Below are positions 28,390-38,647 of a stretch of 47,599 bases of DNA, piece by piece; the stretch's first letter is position 1; each line of letters begins with the position of its first letter. Below the pieces are notes generated by a model, which did no database searches, had not been told where the DNA came from, and worked only from the letters and a program-made list of their open reading frames with translations. Both the position numbers and the translations under genes were made by a program. This stretch comes from Pseudomonadota bacterium. Its GTDB lineage: Bacteria; Pseudomonadota; Gammaproteobacteria; Steroidobacterales; Woeseiaceae. The stretch is from positions 1-47,599 of the forward strand of contig JAQCAD010000023.1 of assembly GCA_027621915.1 (NCBI GenBank), in the 5' to 3' direction.

Positions 28390-29061
28390 CTACGGCGCGA
28401 GTCGCTCAATTGCCCAATCGTCGTTGTGCTTCGTGTAGAGGAAGCGATCGTGCAGGCGATTAACCCGCCCCTGCCAGAACTCGATTTCTTGAGGAACGAC
28501 CCGATAGCCACCCCAAAACGAGGGCAGGGGCACTTCACCGTCACCAAATTTCCGTTTCATTTCGTCGAATTTCGCCTCAAGCATTGATCGTGAGCTAATC
28601 ACGCTGCTTTGCGCGGATACCCATGCACCGATTTGGCTGCCCCTCGGTCGCGTCGCAAAATATTTCAGCGTCTCGGCGGTTGAAATCTTATCGGCGTATC
28701 CCCTGATTAGAATCTGCCGGCCTTGTTCGCGCCAGAAGAACAACAAAGCGACGTTATTATTCTCTTGTATCTGCCGCGCCTTGCTACTGCCATGATTCGT
28801 GAAAAAAACAAATCCACGACTATCAAAATATTTCAGTAGTACGGTTCGAGACCAAGGGCGATGATGTTCATCGACGGTCGACAAGCTGACAGCGTTCGGA
28901 TCGAGTCCGTCCGCAGCACACGCGTCGCGAAACCAGACTTCGAACTGGCGAACAGGGTCAGCATCCAGATCCTCCCGCTCTAGCTTGAGACCGGTCGCGG
29001 AACGTCGCAATGCTGAAACGCTTGCGCCGACGCCCTCCGATGAGTCCCTTTTATCATCCAT
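28390..29061 (-). CDS. pdxH: Pyridoxamine 5'-phosphate oxidase
   Basis: FMN enzyme that oxidises pyridoxine or pyridoxamine phosphate to pyridoxal 5'-phosphate. From the ATG at 29061 the product is 223 aa (E. coli 218). Family blocks: DPVRQFEVWFRDA, NAVSLSTVDEHHRPWSRTVLLK, FFTNHGSSKARQI, ATRPRGSQIGAWVSAQSS, and the C-terminal PQEIEFWQGRVNRLHDR with the substrate-binding RLH. The upstream open frame to 29259 is spacer. The ATG is preceded by AAGG at a short spacing. It sits between tRNA-Lys and tRNA-Leu on the opposite strand. Confidence 0.94.
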   Translation of the reverse strand: MDDKRDSSEGVGASVSALRRSATGLKLEREDLDADPVRQFEVWFRDACAADGLDPNAVSLSTVDEHHRPWSRTVLLKYFDSRGFVFFTNHGSSKARQIQENNNVALLFFWREQGRQILIRGYADKISTAETLKYFATRPRGSQIGAWVSAQSSVISSRSMLEAKFDEMKRKFGDGEVPLPSFWGGYRVVPQEIEFWQGRVNRLHDRFLYTKHNDDWAIERLAP

Positions 29062-29207
29062 ACCCTTGCTTCTGAATTCGACGACCGCCCGCAATTCCAT
29101 ACCCATGGCGGTCAAATAGCAATAAGCACCTGCCGTGCATGAAACGCTCGGCAAATGCTGATTTCGCGTTATACTTCGCGGCTGAACTGGGAGCGGCGGA
29201 CGACACG

Positions 29208-29292
<85 letters not shown>

Positions 29293-29340
29293 GTTTCATC
29301 TGGTAACGTATCTCATTGATTTTAAAATGATAATCAGCTA

Positions 29341-29369
29341 TTCGATCGAGGCTTGCGTCTTCGATCGAA
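29341..29369. repeat. Inverted repeat in the tig leader
   Basis: TTCGATCGA (29341-29349) and TCGATCGAA (29361-29369) form a perfect 9-bp inverted repeat with an 11-base spacer, ending 22 bases before the tig ATG. It could be an RNA hairpin or a dimeric operator; no T-tract follows, so it is not a terminator. Confidence 0.5.
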
Positions 29370-29391
29370 CCCCAACAAAGGTTTAGAAAAA

Positions 29392-30699
29392 ATGCAGGTC
29401 ACAGTCGAATCGACAGGAAAACTTGAACGCCGTATGCGTATTGAGCTGCCCGCCGAGCGCATTGAAAAAGAAGTAGAGTCGCGCCTGAAACGCGTCGGTA
29501 AGACGGCCAAGATCAAAGGGTTCCGACCCGGCAAGATTCCGGCGAATGTCATCAAGCAGCATTATGGCTCGCAGGTTCGTCAGGAAGTTTTGTCGGATCT
29601 CATGGGCCAGAGTTATCGCGACGCCGTCCGGCAGGAAAATCTGAATCCGGTTGCGCAACCACGGATAGAGCCGGACCGGTCGTCAAAGGCCGATTCATTT
29701 GCTTATACAGCGACCTTTGAGGTTTTGCCTGAGGTCAAATTGCAGGGTCTGGACAAAATCGTTGTCACCGTCCCCGATATTGAAATCAATGATGCCGATT
29801 GTGCTGACATGCTCGAAAATCTTCGAAAGCAGAAATCCACCTGGTCCACCGTCGAGCGCGAGTCGGCAAAAGACGATCGGGTAATCGTGGATTTTGACGG
29901 CAAACTGAAAGGCGAGACGATTAAGGGCGGCAAGGGAAATGAAGTTCCAGTGGTGCTTGGTGAGGGCCAGATGCTGCCCGACTTTGAGAAGGCGCTTTTC
30001 GGTGTCAGGGCTGCAGACGAGAAGTCGTTCAAAGTCAAATTTCCCAAGGATTATCAGGCCGAGGAACTACAGGGCAAGAAGGTCGAATTCTCTATCAAGG
30101 TACACAGGGTCGAAGAGCGGCAGATGCCGCCGCTGGATGACGGTCTTGCCGAGCTTTACGGCGTGACCGACGGCGGCCTTGAAAAGCTGAAAGCAGATGT
30201 CATGGACAACATGAGGCGCGAGTCGGAGCAACGGAAGCGTTCCGATATTCGACAACAGGCGATGACTGGCCTGCTCGATGCCAACCCGCTGGAAGTGCCG
30301 GTTGCAATGATCGAGCAGGAGGCGCATTCCATGCAGCACGAGGTCATGCGCCAGTACGGCATAGAGGATCACGACCATACTCATGAACACGCACCGCCCA
30401 TCGAGAATCTGCGCCCCGGGGCGGAAAAGCGGGTTCGCCTGAGCCTGTTGATTCGGCAGATCATTGACGACAACAAGATCGAGGTTGACAGTGTGCGGCT
30501 TAAGGAACGGGTCGAACAGATTTGTGCAGGATATGAAAACGCCGAAGAAATGGCCGCGATGTATCTTGGAAATCCCCAGGTTATGTCGCAGATAGAGCCA
30601 ATGGTTATGGAAGACCAGGCCGTTGATTGGATTGTCAAAAACGGCAAAGAGCGGCAAAAGAAGATCAGTTTCAAGGATTACATGAAGCCGTCGGCGTAG
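29392..30699 (+). CDS. tig: Trigger factor
   Basis: Ribosome-bound chaperone with peptidyl-prolyl isomerase activity that meets nascent chains at the exit tunnel. 435 aa from the ATG at 29392 (E. coli 432). The ribosome-docking signature reads GFRPGKIP (about 43-50); the FKBP-like PPIase domain spans about 150-245; a long helical C-terminal arm domain follows. The 13 codons upstream in the open frame are not supported. Heads the tig-clpP-clpX-lon-hupB-ppiD series. Confidence 0.97.
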   Translation: MQVTVESTGKLERRMRIELPAERIEKEVESRLKRVGKTAKIKGFRPGKIPANVIKQHYGSQVRQEVLSDLMGQSYRDAVRQENLNPVAQPRIEPDRSSKADSFAYTATFEVLPEVKLQGLDKIVVTVPDIEINDADCADMLENLRKQKSTWSTVERESAKDDRVIVDFDGKLKGETIKGGKGNEVPVVLGEGQMLPDFEKALFGVRAADEKSFKVKFPKDYQAEELQGKKVEFSIKVHRVEERQMPPLDDGLAELYGVTDGGLEKLKADVMDNMRRESEQRKRSDIRQQAMTGLLDANPLEVPVAMIEQEAHSMQHEVMRQYGIEDHDHTHEHAPPIENLRPGAEKRVRLSLLIRQIIDDNKIEVDSVRLKERVEQICAGYENAEEMAAMYLGNPQVMSQIEPMVMEDQAVDWIVKNGKERQKKISFKDYMKPSA

Positions 30700-30734
30700 A
30701 ATGCCGGCACAACCCAATGAAAACAGGAAAATCC

Positions 30735-31367
30735 ATGAGCGTTAATGCTTTGAATCTTGTCCCGATGGTGGTCGAACAGACCGCTCGCGGCGAACGCGCC
30801 TATGATATTTACTCGCGGCTCCTTAAGGATCGCCTGATTTTCATCGTCGGCCCCGTTGAGGACCAGATGGCGAACCTGATCGTGGCGCAGCTTCTGTATC
30901 TTGAGTCTGAGAACGCGGATAAGGACATCCAGCTCTATATCAATTCACCCGGCGGCTCTGTGACGGCGGGGCTCTCGATTTACGACACCATGCAATTCGT
31001 CAACTGTGACGTTGGCACGATCTGCGTTGGCCAGGCAGCCAGTATGGGCGCACTCCTGCTTGGTGGCGGGGCGAAGGGAAAGCGCTATGCATTGCCGCAT
31101 TCTCGCATCATGGTGCATCAGCCCAGTGCCGGCTTTCAGGGGCAGGCGACGGACATCGATATTCACGCCCGGGAAGTTCTGGAACTAAAACGCCGACTGA
31201 ACGAAATTATGGCTAAAAATACCGGTCAGTCGGTCGATACCATTGAAAAGGACCTGGAGCGGGACAATTTCATGAGTGGAGAGACCGCTGTGAAATATGG
31301 TCTGATTGACACTGTATTGGGCAACCGGGCCGAGATGAGCGCATCCAAGAAGGGTGATTCCAAGTAA
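30735..31367 (+). CDS. clpP: ATP-dependent Clp protease proteolytic subunit
   Basis: Serine protease tetradecamer working with ClpX or ClpA. 210 aa. The catalytic triad is S103 (GQAASMGA), H128 (RIMVHQP) and D177 (ERDNFM), offset by eight from the E. coli proenzyme. The ATG at 30735 has AGGA seven bases upstream and removes an unsupported 36-codon extension that reads back into tig. Only 35 bases separate it from tig. Confidence 0.97.
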   Translation: MSVNALNLVPMVVEQTARGERAYDIYSRLLKDRLIFIVGPVEDQMANLIVAQLLYLESENADKDIQLYINSPGGSVTAGLSIYDTMQFVNCDVGTICVGQAASMGALLLGGGAKGKRYALPHSRIMVHQPSAGFQGQATDIDIHAREVLELKRRLNEIMAKNTGQSVDTIEKDLERDNFMSGETAVKYGLIDTVLGNRAEMSASKKGDSK

Positions 31368-31410
31368 AATCAGTGGCTTAACGCCGCTTTTCCCCTTTTC
31401 TGAGACGTGG

Positions 31411-31471
31411 CACTTTGCACGCCCAAAGTGCGCGTGTTATATACACATTCAGTCGTAACAGACTGATTTTT
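31411..31471 (+). promoter_or_regulatory. clpX upstream region: weak promoter and terminator-like hairpin
   Basis: TTGCAC (31415-31420) and TATATA (31438-31443) are 17 bases apart, a weak sigma-70 promoter overlapping a CACTTTG/CAAAGTG inverted repeat (31411-31430). Then TCAGTC (31449-31454) and GACTGA (31461-31466) form a six-pair hairpin followed by TTTTT (31467-31471), which resembles a weak terminator or attenuator between clpP and clpX. clpX starts 22 bases later. Confidence 0.4.
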
Positions 31472-31492
31472 GGTAGCTAGAGGCATGACCCT

Positions 31493-32803
31493 ATGAGCGA
31501 TGACTCCCGCGGCAAGAACGAGGACGGCAAGCTCCTGTATTGTTCTTTTTGCGGCAAAAGCCAGCATGAAGTTCGCAAGTTAATCGCGGGTCCGTCTGTC
31601 TTTATCTGTGACGAATGCGTTGAGCTTTGCAATGACATTATCCGTGAGGAGCTTGAAGATTCAGGCGAGACGGGTCACGACAAGTTGCCGAAACCGCAGG
31701 AAATAAGTGCCATCCTCGACGAGTACGTGATCGGACAACCCCGGGCGAAGAAAGTCCTGGCGGTCGCTGTTTACAATCATTACAAGCGACTCGATGATCG
31801 CGCGGCAGACCGTAAGGACGATGTGGAGCTCGCCAAGAGCAATATCCTGCTGATCGGTCCGACCGGTTGCGGCAAAACGCTGCTGGCAGAGACGCTGGCC
31901 AGGCTCCTCAATGTGCCGTTCACGATTGCCGATGCGACCACGCTGACTGAAGCGGGTTATGTTGGCGAAGATGTTGAAAACATCATTCAGAAACTTCTGC
32001 AAAAATGTGATTACGATGTCGAAAAGGCCCAGACTGGCATCGTCTATATCGATGAAATCGACAAGATTTCCCGAAAATCCGACAATCCTTCGATCACCCG
32101 GGACGTTTCGGGTGAAGGTGTCCAGCAGGCGCTCCTGAAACTCATTGAAGGCACGATAGCCTCAGTGCCGCCGCAGGGTGGTCGCAAACACCCGCAGCAG
32201 GAATTTTTGCAGGTTGATACCAGCAATATCCTCTTTATTTGTGGTGGTGCTTTTGCGGGGCTCGAAAGGATAATCCAGGATCGTTCGTCCAAGAGCGGCA
32301 TTGGTTTCGTCGCCAATGTGAAAACTGAGCAGGAACAAAAGAACGTTGGTGAACTGCTCAACGAAGTGGAGCCTGAGGATCTTATCAAGTTTGGTCTCAT
32401 TCCTGAGTTCGTTGGTCGTCTGCCCGTTGTGGCAACGCTTGAGGAGCTGGACGAGGACGCCCTGGTAAGCATCCTGGAAGAACCGAAAAATGCCCTGACA
32501 AAACAATATCGAAAACTTTTCAATATGGAAGGCGTCGAACTTGAGTTTCGCCACGATGCGCTCCGTGCCGTCGCCAAGCGGGCAATGAAACGCAAGACCG
32601 GCGCCCGCGGACTTCGAACGATTCTCGAGAGTGTCCTCTTGGACACCATGTACGAGTTGCCCTCATCGTCGAGTGCGAAAAAGGTGGTGCTGGATGAAGC
32701 GGTGATCAATGGCGAGACCCAGCCGTACGTCATCCACGAGTCCGAAGAGCCACCGACAGTCAATATCGAGCAACAAAAACGTCCAACCGGGTCTGATCAT
32801 TGA
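31493..32803 (+). CDS. clpX: ATP-dependent Clp protease ATP-binding subunit ClpX
   Basis: AAA+ unfoldase that feeds substrates to ClpP. 436 aa (E. coli 424). The N-terminal zinc-binding domain has CSFC...CDEC; the Walker A motif is [10 protein letters not shown] and Walker B is VYIDEIDKI. The RKH pore loop and the IGF-type ClpP-docking loop are present ([13 protein letters not shown]). Follows clpP with 125 bases of intergenic sequence. Confidence 0.97.
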   Translation: MSDDSRGKNEDGKLLYCSFCGKSQHEVRKLIAGPSVFICDECVELCNDIIREELEDSGETGHDKLPKPQEISAILDEYVIGQPRAKKVLAVAVYNHYKRLDDRAADRKDDVELAKSNILLIGPTGCGKTLLAETLARLLNVPFTIADATTLTEAGYVGEDVENIIQKLLQKCDYDVEKAQTGIVYIDEIDKISRKSDNPSITRDVSGEGVQQALLKLIEGTIASVPPQGGRKHPQQEFLQVDTSNILFICGGAFAGLERIIQDRSSKSGIGFVANVKTEQEQKNVGELLNEVEPEDLIKFGLIPEFVGRLPVVATLEELDEDALVSILEEPKNALTKQYRKLFNMEGVELEFRHDALRAVAKRAMKRKTGARGLRTILESVLLDTMYELPSSSSAKKVVLDEAVINGETQPYVIHESEEPPTVNIEQQKRPTGSDH

Positions 32804-32808
32804 GAATG

Positions 32809-32883
32809 GGGGTCAGAACCCTTTTTTGGTGTAGCCCGAGAGCAATATCGTTGTAGTGGTCAAATAAAGGGTTCTGGCGCCCT
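32809..32883. repeat. GGGGTCAG-type palindrome (divergent copy) after clpX
   Basis: GGGGTCAGAACCCTTT (from 32809) is mirrored by AAAGGGTTCTGGCGCCC (32867-32883), sharing an 11-bp CAGAACCCTTT core, about 40 bases apart. It starts five bases after the clpX stop and the second arm is followed by TTTTTATT, so it can act as a clpX terminator. Related in sequence to the palindromes at 40781 and 46066. The rest of 32884-33078 is the lon upstream region, where I could not fix a promoter. Confidence 0.6.
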
Positions 32884-33078
32884 TTTTATTGCGTCTCCCT
32901 TTCGCTTGGGTAAGGGGGTAGCAACTGGCCGACAGATTGAGCGGGATTGCACTCGTCGTGCGTGTGCGTCGGTTCGTGCGAAACAACGGATTCAAACTTG
33001 ATTCCGGCAGTTTCGGACGCATGTCCCGCCTATCTAAAATGCGAACTACCCTGGCGTTGACTGGAAGGACGAACCTTA

Positions 33079-35538
33079 GTGTCTGAAAAAGATTTGACGA
33101 TTGATATCGATGTTGATGACCTCGTGAGCGAATTCGAGGACGATGCAAAAGGCGTACCTGTACTGCCATTGCGAGATGTCGTCGTGTACCCGCACATGGT
33201 TATCCCGCTGTTTGTCGGTCGCGAAAAATCGATCGTTGCGCTTGACCGTGCAATGAATAGTGGCAAAAAGATTCTGCTCGTCGCGCAGCAGACAGCCGAT
33301 ATGGACGATCCGGCACCTGAAGATCTTTACTCCGTCGGAACTTTAGCGACGATTCTCCAGTTACTCAAACTACCAGATGGCACCGTGAAAGTGCTGGTAG
33401 AGGGCGGAGCGCGCGCTCGCGTTGACGAGCTTTTCGTAAGCGATCACTTCGCTGCGGAGATCAGCATTCTCGAGGAAGAAGATCGCGCCGAGGAGCGCGA
33501 GGTTGACGTACTTGTTCGCTCGATCGTCGCGCAATTCGAGCAATACGTGAAATTGAACAAGAAAGTGCCGCCCGAGATTCTCACATCGCTATCGGGAATC
33601 GATGAGCCCGGCAGACTGGCCGATACCGTTGCAGCGCACATGGCGCTGAAGCTTGCAGAAAAGCAAAGAATCCTTGAAATCCAGGACGTGAAGGCCCGTT
33701 TGGAGCAGGTTCTCGGAATCATTGAAGGCGAGATCGACGTTCTGCAGATTGAGAAACGAATTCGCGGTCGCGTCAAACAACAGATGGAAAAGAGTCAGCG
33801 CGAGTACTACCTGAATGAACAAATGAAAGCCATTCAGAAAGAACTTGGCGAAATGGAAGATGCGCCGAATGAACTCGCCGACCTCGAGAACAGAATTGAA
33901 AAAGCGGGCATGACCAAGGAAGCCAAGGAGAAGGCAAGCTCGGAACTGAACAAACTCAAATTGATGTCGCCGATGTCTGCAGAGGCTACGGTCGTTCGCA
34001 ATTACATCGACTGGTTGTTGAAAGCGCCGTGGAAGAAGCGCACCAAAGTCTTAAGAGATCTCAGCCGTGCCGAGGAAGTGCTCGAGGAAGATCACTACGG
34101 ACTAGACAAGGTGAAGGAACGCATTCTTGAGTACCTTGCCGTTCAGCTGCGGGTAAGGCGCCTCAAAGGACCGATTCTTTGCCTGGTAGGCCCGCCGGGA
34201 GTGGGTAAGACTTCGCTGGGACAGAGCATTGCACGAGCGACGAATCGTAAGTTCGTACGAATGTCACTGGGCGGAGTCCGTGACGAAGCGGAAATACGCG
34301 GACACCGGCGCACATATATTGGCTCCATGCCAGGGAAGATCATTCAAAACCTGGCCAAAACGCGCGTACGCAATCCGCTGTTTCTGCTGGACGAAGTTGA
34401 CAAGATGGCCATGGATTTTCGTGGAGATCCTTCGTCAGCACTGCTGGAAGTTCTGGATCCTGAGCAGAATTCAAGTTTCGCCGATCACTATCTTGAGGTC
34501 GATTTCGATCTTTCGGATGTGATGTTTGTGTGTACCGCAAACAGTCTCAACATTCCGGCGCCTTTGCTTGACCGAATGGAAGTCATTCGTATTCCCGGCT
34601 ATACCGAGGATGAAAAGCTCAATATTGCACTTCGTTATCTCATCCCGAAGCAGCTTAAGGAAAACGGCCTCAAGGATAAGGAGCTTTCCATTAGCCGGGC
34701 GACAGTGCTGGACATCATCCAGCATTACACGCGCGAGTCCGGTGTCAGGAATCTGGAGCGAGAGCTGTCGAAGATTTGTCGCAAGGTGGTCAAGTCGCTG
34801 CTGCTCAAGCCAACAGGTAAAGGTGTTCAGATTACGCCGAAGAATCTGCAAAAATACCTCGGCGTCCGCCGTTTTCGCCATGGCAAGGCTGAGGAGAATA
34901 ACCAGGTTGGCCAGGTGACCGGACTTGCCTGGACCGAGGTCGGCGGTGAGCTACTGACCATTGAGGGCGCAGTTGTGCCGGGCAAAGGCAAACTCACCCA
35001 TACGGGTCAACTGGGCGAAGTCATGACCGAATCCATCCAGGCTGCCATGACTGTAGTCAGAAGTCGTGCAGCGGTTTTGGGTATCGATCCTGACTTTCAT
35101 CAGAAGCTCGATGTGCACGTCCATGTGCCTGAGGGAGCGACGCCAAAGGACGGACCATCTGCGGGAGTTGGCATGTGCACGGCACTGGTATCAGCACTAA
35201 CCAATATTCCCGTAAGAGGTGCTGTCGCTATGACCGGCGAGATCACTTTGCGTGGCGAAGTGTTGCCAATCGGCGGGCTGAAAGAGAAGTTGCTTGCAGC
35301 CCACAGAGGGGGCATAGAGACCGTGCTTATTCCCCAGGAGAACGAAAAGGACCTGGCAGAAATCCCGAAGAACATCAAAGACAAACTGAATATTGTTCCG
35401 GTGAAATGGATTGATCAGGTTCTTGAGGCAGCATTACAACATCTGCCGGTGCCTATCGCTAAAACGGACCCCGCCAAACCGGAGCCAGAGGCGGCCCAAA
35501 AAGCTGAAAAATCAACCGATATTGTCCGCCCCCATTAG
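33079..35538 (+). CDS. lon: ATP-dependent Lon protease
   Basis: Cytoplasmic AAA+ serine protease that degrades misfolded and regulatory proteins. 819 aa from a GTG start (E. coli 784, extended mainly at both ends). N-terminal substrate-binding domain ([20 protein letters not shown]), Walker [11 protein letters not shown], Walker [11 protein letters not shown], and a C-terminal protease domain with catalytic S694 ([11 protein letters not shown]) and K737 ([12 protein letters not shown]). The start is preceded by GGAAGGACG about ten bases upstream. Confidence 0.97.
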   Translation: MSEKDLTIDIDVDDLVSEFEDDAKGVPVLPLRDVVVYPHMVIPLFVGREKSIVALDRAMNSGKKILLVAQQTADMDDPAPEDLYSVGTLATILQLLKLPDGTVKVLVEGGARARVDELFVSDHFAAEISILEEEDRAEEREVDVLVRSIVAQFEQYVKLNKKVPPEILTSLSGIDEPGRLADTVAAHMALKLAEKQRILEIQDVKARLEQVLGIIEGEIDVLQIEKRIRGRVKQQMEKSQREYYLNEQMKAIQKELGEMEDAPNELADLENRIEKAGMTKEAKEKASSELNKLKLMSPMSAEATVVRNYIDWLLKAPWKKRTKVLRDLSRAEEVLEEDHYGLDKVKERILEYLAVQLRVRRLKGPILCLVGPPGVGKTSLGQSIARATNRKFVRMSLGGVRDEAEIRGHRRTYIGSMPGKIIQNLAKTRVRNPLFLLDEVDKMAMDFRGDPSSALLEVLDPEQNSSFADHYLEVDFDLSDVMFVCTANSLNIPAPLLDRMEVIRIPGYTEDEKLNIALRYLIPKQLKENGLKDKELSISRATVLDIIQHYTRESGVRNLERELSKICRKVVKSLLLKPTGKGVQITPKNLQKYLGVRRFRHGKAEENNQVGQVTGLAWTEVGGELLTIEGAVVPGKGKLTHTGQLGEVMTESIQAAMTVVRSRAAVLGIDPDFHQKLDVHVHVPEGATPKDGPSAGVGMCTALVSALTNIPVRGAVAMTGEITLRGEVLPIGGLKEKLLAAHRGGIETVLIPQENEKDLAEIPKNIKDKLNIVPVKWIDQVLEAALQHLPVPIAKTDPAKPEPEAAQKAEKSTDIVRPH

Positions 35539-35568
35539 GTTCGAAAACCCTTATAAACACTGGCCTTG

Positions 35569-35597
35569 TTGACGCTGTTTTGGTCACTTGGTATAAG
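35569..35597 (+). promoter_or_regulatory. hupB: Sigma-70 promoter of hupB
   Basis: TTGACG (35569-35574) and TATAAG (35592-35597) with exactly 17 bases between. Predicted transcription starts near 35604, leaving an approximately 180-base leader before the hupB ATG at 35783. This explains most of the 244-base lon-hupB gap. Confidence 0.8.
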
Positions 35598-35782
35598 CTT
35601 ACGCGAGCTTTACCGGGCTGAAAGCTAAGCGTGGCAAGGTGTTGGCGACTTACATTTGGAGTCGCCGGCGTTATCAAAGGGTAAATGCGTTCGCAGAAAC
35701 TGGAGCGCCCACGGAGATGCGGGACAATTTTTTCAACAATCCGCATTGTTAAATTCTGATTATCAATACCAAGGGTGAATGC

Positions 35783-36055
35783 ATGAATAAGAGAGAACTC
35801 ATAGAGGCGGTTGCAGCTTCGGCAGGTTTGTCGAAGGCTGATGCAACCAAGGCGGTCGACGGCGTACTTGACAGCGTTACTCGCACACTCGCGGGCGGCG
35901 GCGGTGTATCGCTCGTTGGCTTTGGAACATTCTCAGTTAAAGCACGCGCAGCCCGTATGGGACGTAATCCGAGAACCGGTGAAGCGATCCAGATTAAGGC
36001 GAGCAAAGTGCCTGGTTTCAAGGCTGGCAAAGCCCTGAAGGATGCCGTAAACTAG
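35783..36055 (+). CDS. hupB: DNA-binding protein HU-beta
   Basis: Small histone-like protein that bends and compacts DNA. 90 aa, the standard HU length. The DNA-binding arm signature [24 protein letters not shown] is present (residues about 46-69) and the N-terminus [15 protein letters not shown] is typical. It has its own strong promoter and sits downstream of lon in the conserved order. Confidence 0.97.
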   Translation: MNKRELIEAVAASAGLSKADATKAVDGVLDSVTRTLAGGGGVSLVGFGTFSVKARAARMGRNPRTGEAIQIKASKVPGFKAGKALKDAVN

Positions 36056-36123
36056 CGCGCCCTTCGGGTCGGGGGGTAGAAAACCTGTCGTCTTGACGTT
36101 GGTTTTCGACGTTCGATCTGAAG

Positions 36124-36143
36124 TTGCGACCTTCGAGTCGCAA
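36124..36143. repeat. Hairpin downstream of hupB
   Basis: TTGCGAC (36124-36130), a six-base CTTCGA loop, then GTCGCAA (36137-36143): a perfect seven-pair stem. No T-tract follows closely, so it is not a standard intrinsic terminator, though it may protect the hupB mRNA 3' end. Confidence 0.45.
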
Positions 36144-36152
36144 ACACTATTT

Positions 36153-36227
36153 GGGGACAGTGACCTTAATTGTTTCTTTGCCAGGCTGAGCATGAATTCG
36201 GCTTAGGCAATTAAGGTCACTGTCCCC
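36153..36227. repeat. GGGGACAG palindrome with perfect 20-bp arms
   Basis: GGGGACAGTGACCTTAATTG (36153-36172) and its exact reverse complement (36208-36227) enclose 35 bases. The GGGGACAG end resembles the termini of intergenic palindromes seen with REP-associated tyrosine transposases in other Gammaproteobacteria (recalled, not tested). It lies between hupB and tRNA-Val, with 16 bases to the tRNA, and no transposase is nearby. Confidence 0.8.
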
Positions 36228-36243
36228 GATTTCTGTGTTAACT

Positions 36244-36319
36244 GGGTGCTTAGCTCAGCTGGTAGAGCATCGCCCTTACAAGGCGAGGGTCGGCGGTTCG
36301 ATCCCGTCAGCACCCACCA
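36244..36319 (+). tRNA. tRNA-Val (anticodon TAC)
   Basis: 76 bases; acceptor GGGTGCT/AGCACCC, discriminator A, encoded CCA. Anticodon stem TCGCC/GGCGA with loop CTTACAA gives TAC. Six bases upstream of tRNA-Asp, so the two are co-transcribed. The pair sits between hupB and ppiD. Confidence 0.97.
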
Positions 36320-36325
36320 GGTTAT

Positions 36326-36402
36326 GGAGTGGTAGTTCAGTTGGTTAGAATACCGGCCTGTCACGCCGGGGGTCGCGGGTTCGAGTCCCGTCCACTCCGC
36401 CA
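36326..36402 (+). tRNA. tRNA-Asp (anticodon GTC)
   Basis: 77 bases; acceptor GGAGTGG/CCACTCC, discriminator G, encoded CCA. Anticodon stem CCGGC/GCCGG with loop CTGTCAC gives GTC. Ends seven bases before an intrinsic terminator. Confidence 0.97.
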
Positions 36403-36409
36403 CAAGAAA

Positions 36410-36440
36410 GCCGGGCCCCGCAAGGGCCCGGCATTTTTTT
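36410..36440 (+). terminator. Intrinsic terminator after tRNA-Val/tRNA-Asp
   Basis: GCCGGGCCC (36410-36418), loop CGCAA, GGGCCCGGC (36424-36432), then A and seven Ts. A strong nine-pair GC stem with a T-tract: a textbook Rho-independent terminator. Confidence 0.93.
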
Positions 36441-36450
36441 GTCTGCCCTT

Positions 36451-36479
36451 GTCATTGTGAGCGCACAGAAGCGATCTTC
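36451..36479 (+). repeat. GTCATTGNGAGCGCA repeat, copy 1
   Basis: GTCATTGTGAGCGCACAGAA followed by GCGATCTTC closely matches the element at 43795. It resembles the widespread intergenic repeat family with GTCATTGCGAG ends. It lies between the tRNA terminator and ppiD; the remaining bases to 36673 hold a GAAGCGA/TCGCTTC inverted pair (36469-36512) and nothing else I recognise. Confidence 0.55.
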
Positions 36480-36673
36480 TCGCCGTTCCGATACCGTTGG
36501 CAGGTCGCTTCATCTCGTCGATCCTCGAAATGGCCACTAGTTACTTGGCGTCTGTTGCCACGTGAAGTATCATCGCACGCCAGATTTTCGTAGCTGCAAC
36601 GATAGCTTAACCATCCATTCCTGCCACGACTGACTGCAGAACGTGGCCCCCTAAACTACTTAGACGAACCGTT

Positions 36674-38572
36674 ATGCTTCAACATATTCGTGAACGATTC
36701 ACCGGCGTGTTTGCCATCACACTGCTTGGCATGCTCGCCGTTTCATTCATTTTCTTCGGGATTGGCAATTTCACTTTTCTCAGCGGCGGCTATGCCGCAA
36801 AAGTTGCTGATGCCGAAATCTCGATCTTTCAGCTCGAGAATGCCTACCAAAATCAATTGCTCCAGTATTCCGAATACGGAAACCTGCCAGCAGAAGCACG
36901 GCAGCAACTGAAATCGAACACGCTTGAGCGGATGATTCGTGAAACCGTGGTTGACCTGTATGTCGCCGACGAAGGGTACCGGGTGGGTGATCAGCAAATC
37001 GCGGAAATCATTCAGTCGGCGTCTCAGTTTCAGGACAATGGTGTATTTAGCAAAGAACTGTATTACGCGTGGCTTGAGCAAACCGTACAGGATCCGCGCG
37101 TGTTTGAAGCCCAGCAGAGGCAGGCGGTCCGTCTGAGTCAGCTGCAAAGAGGCGTTGGCGCTACTGCCTTTGTTACGCCGAGCGAATACCGCCAGTATTT
37201 GAATCTGTATGCCGAAAAACGCCAGGCATCGATCGCGATATTTGACATCGCATCGCTTGCCGAGACCATCGTCGTTCGCGATGAAGATGTGCAGGCATAT
37301 TACGATTCGCGGCCAGACGACTTTCGATCGCCGGAATCCGTAGATTTCGAATTCCTGGAAATCAATCGCCAAACCCTGGCCAGCGAAATTCAAATAGGTG
37401 ACGACGTTCTGCAGCAGTATTACGAAGACAATACGTCTCGCTTCCAGCAGGATGAGCGACGCACAGCAAGTCATATTCTGATTTTGTCCGGAGATAATGA
37501 GGTTGCTGCCGAAGAGCAGGCACGCGCGCTTACCGCCAGGATCAATGCGGGTGAACCCTTTGCTGATCTCGCGCGGCAACATTCAAAAGACGGCGGTACG
37601 GCTAACCAGGGCGGCAGTCTCGGCACGGTCATGCAGTCGCAAATGCCTGGTGCGCTGGGCGATACAATTTTCTCGATGGAGCAGGGTCAGGTACGAGGCC
37701 CGGTGAAAACGGATTTCGGTTTCCACATTGTACGTCTCGATGAAATTGTGACAGGTGGACCATTGCCCCTGGACCAGGTCCGGAGCGAGTTGCTTCAGGA
37801 GCTTCGCGCCCAGGGCGTCGAGGGCCAGGTCCAGCAGTTGGAACGGCAACTCTCCGATGCGCTTTTCGATGCTACGGATTTGCAGTCGGTCGCAGCAGCT
37901 GCCGGTCTCCCCGTGCAGCATGTTGCGGGATTCACGCGAAGTGGCGGCGAACCATTCGGCCAAAATCAGGCGGTCATCGAGGCTGCATTTGATTCACTGA
38001 CTTTGAATGATCACGAAATTAGCGACGTCATCGAAGTCGATGTCAATCGATCCGTAATGATTCGGGTAACAGAGCATCATGAAGAATCACGGCGCCCGCT
38101 CGATGCGGTACGCGAGGATATCGTATTTGCCCTGCAGTCCGATCGTGCTTTGAATATTGTTGATGATCGTTCACGTCGATTGCGTGAGGCGTTGGAGGAA
38201 GGTCGTCTTTTTGCCGATATGGCACGCGAGCTGGAAGCCAGCTATACGCCGAACCTGACCGTCGGTCGTACAGAAGAAGATGTTGACACGGCGGTTCTCG
38301 ATGCAATCTTTCGTGCGAAGAAACCGTCGACCGGTAAGGCTCGCCTTGGCAGCGTGGTAACCACTACTGGTGACTATGCCGTGTTCTTGGTCCATGCAGT
38401 GATCCCTGGACGACCGGAATCGATCCCGCTTGACGAGCGCGACCAGCGCAAGGAACAACTTCAATCGGTCGCAGGTGCAATGACTTACAACGCGTTCGTC
38501 AACGAGCTGACCAGCAAGACGGATATCGAGCGAAACGAGAGCGCACTGACCGAACAAGATTTGCTGCAATAA
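36674..38572 (+). CDS. ppiD: Periplasmic folding chaperone / peptidyl-prolyl isomerase PpiD
   Basis: Inner-membrane-anchored chaperone at the SecYEG exit. 632 aa (E. coli 623). One transmembrane helix about 11-33, SurA-like N-terminal region, and a parvulin domain about 262-368 (TASHILILSGDNEV, GGSLGTVMQSQMPGALGDTIF, KTDFGFHIVRLDEI). Downstream of lon-hupB in the conserved order. Confidence 0.95.
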   Translation: MLQHIRERFTGVFAITLLGMLAVSFIFFGIGNFTFLSGGYAAKVADAEISIFQLENAYQNQLLQYSEYGNLPAEARQQLKSNTLERMIRETVVDLYVADEGYRVGDQQIAEIIQSASQFQDNGVFSKELYYAWLEQTVQDPRVFEAQQRQAVRLSQLQRGVGATAFVTPSEYRQYLNLYAEKRQASIAIFDIASLAETIVVRDEDVQAYYDSRPDDFRSPESVDFEFLEINRQTLASEIQIGDDVLQQYYEDNTSRFQQDERRTASHILILSGDNEVAAEEQARALTARINAGEPFADLARQHSKDGGTANQGGSLGTVMQSQMPGALGDTIFSMEQGQVRGPVKTDFGFHIVRLDEIVTGGPLPLDQVRSELLQELRAQGVEGQVQQLERQLSDALFDATDLQSVAAAAGLPVQHVAGFTRSGGEPFGQNQAVIEAAFDSLTLNDHEISDVIEVDVNRSVMIRVTEHHEESRRPLDAVREDIVFALQSDRALNIVDDRSRRLREALEEGRLFADMARELEASYTPNLTVGRTEEDVDTAVLDAIFRAKKPSTGKARLGSVVTTTGDYAVFLVHAVIPGRPESIPLDERDQRKEQLQSVAGAMTYNAFVNELTSKTDIERNESALTEQDLLQ

Positions 38573-38647
38573 GAAACGTATGATGGTCCTGCTGGCGCGG
38601 TGCCGGCAGTGTCCTGTGCAATACCAAATGCATTGCCGGAGTCAACG

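Noticed and set aside
32997-33036. Heat-shock (sigma-32) promoter for lon
   Set aside because: CTTGATT and CCTATCTA resemble the two boxes, but 25 bases separate them against the usual 13-17.
36203-36403. Minus-strand frame across tRNA-Val/Asp
   Set aside because: Antisense to two clear tRNAs; the translated SNRRPSPCKGDALP-type peptide is a common artefact.
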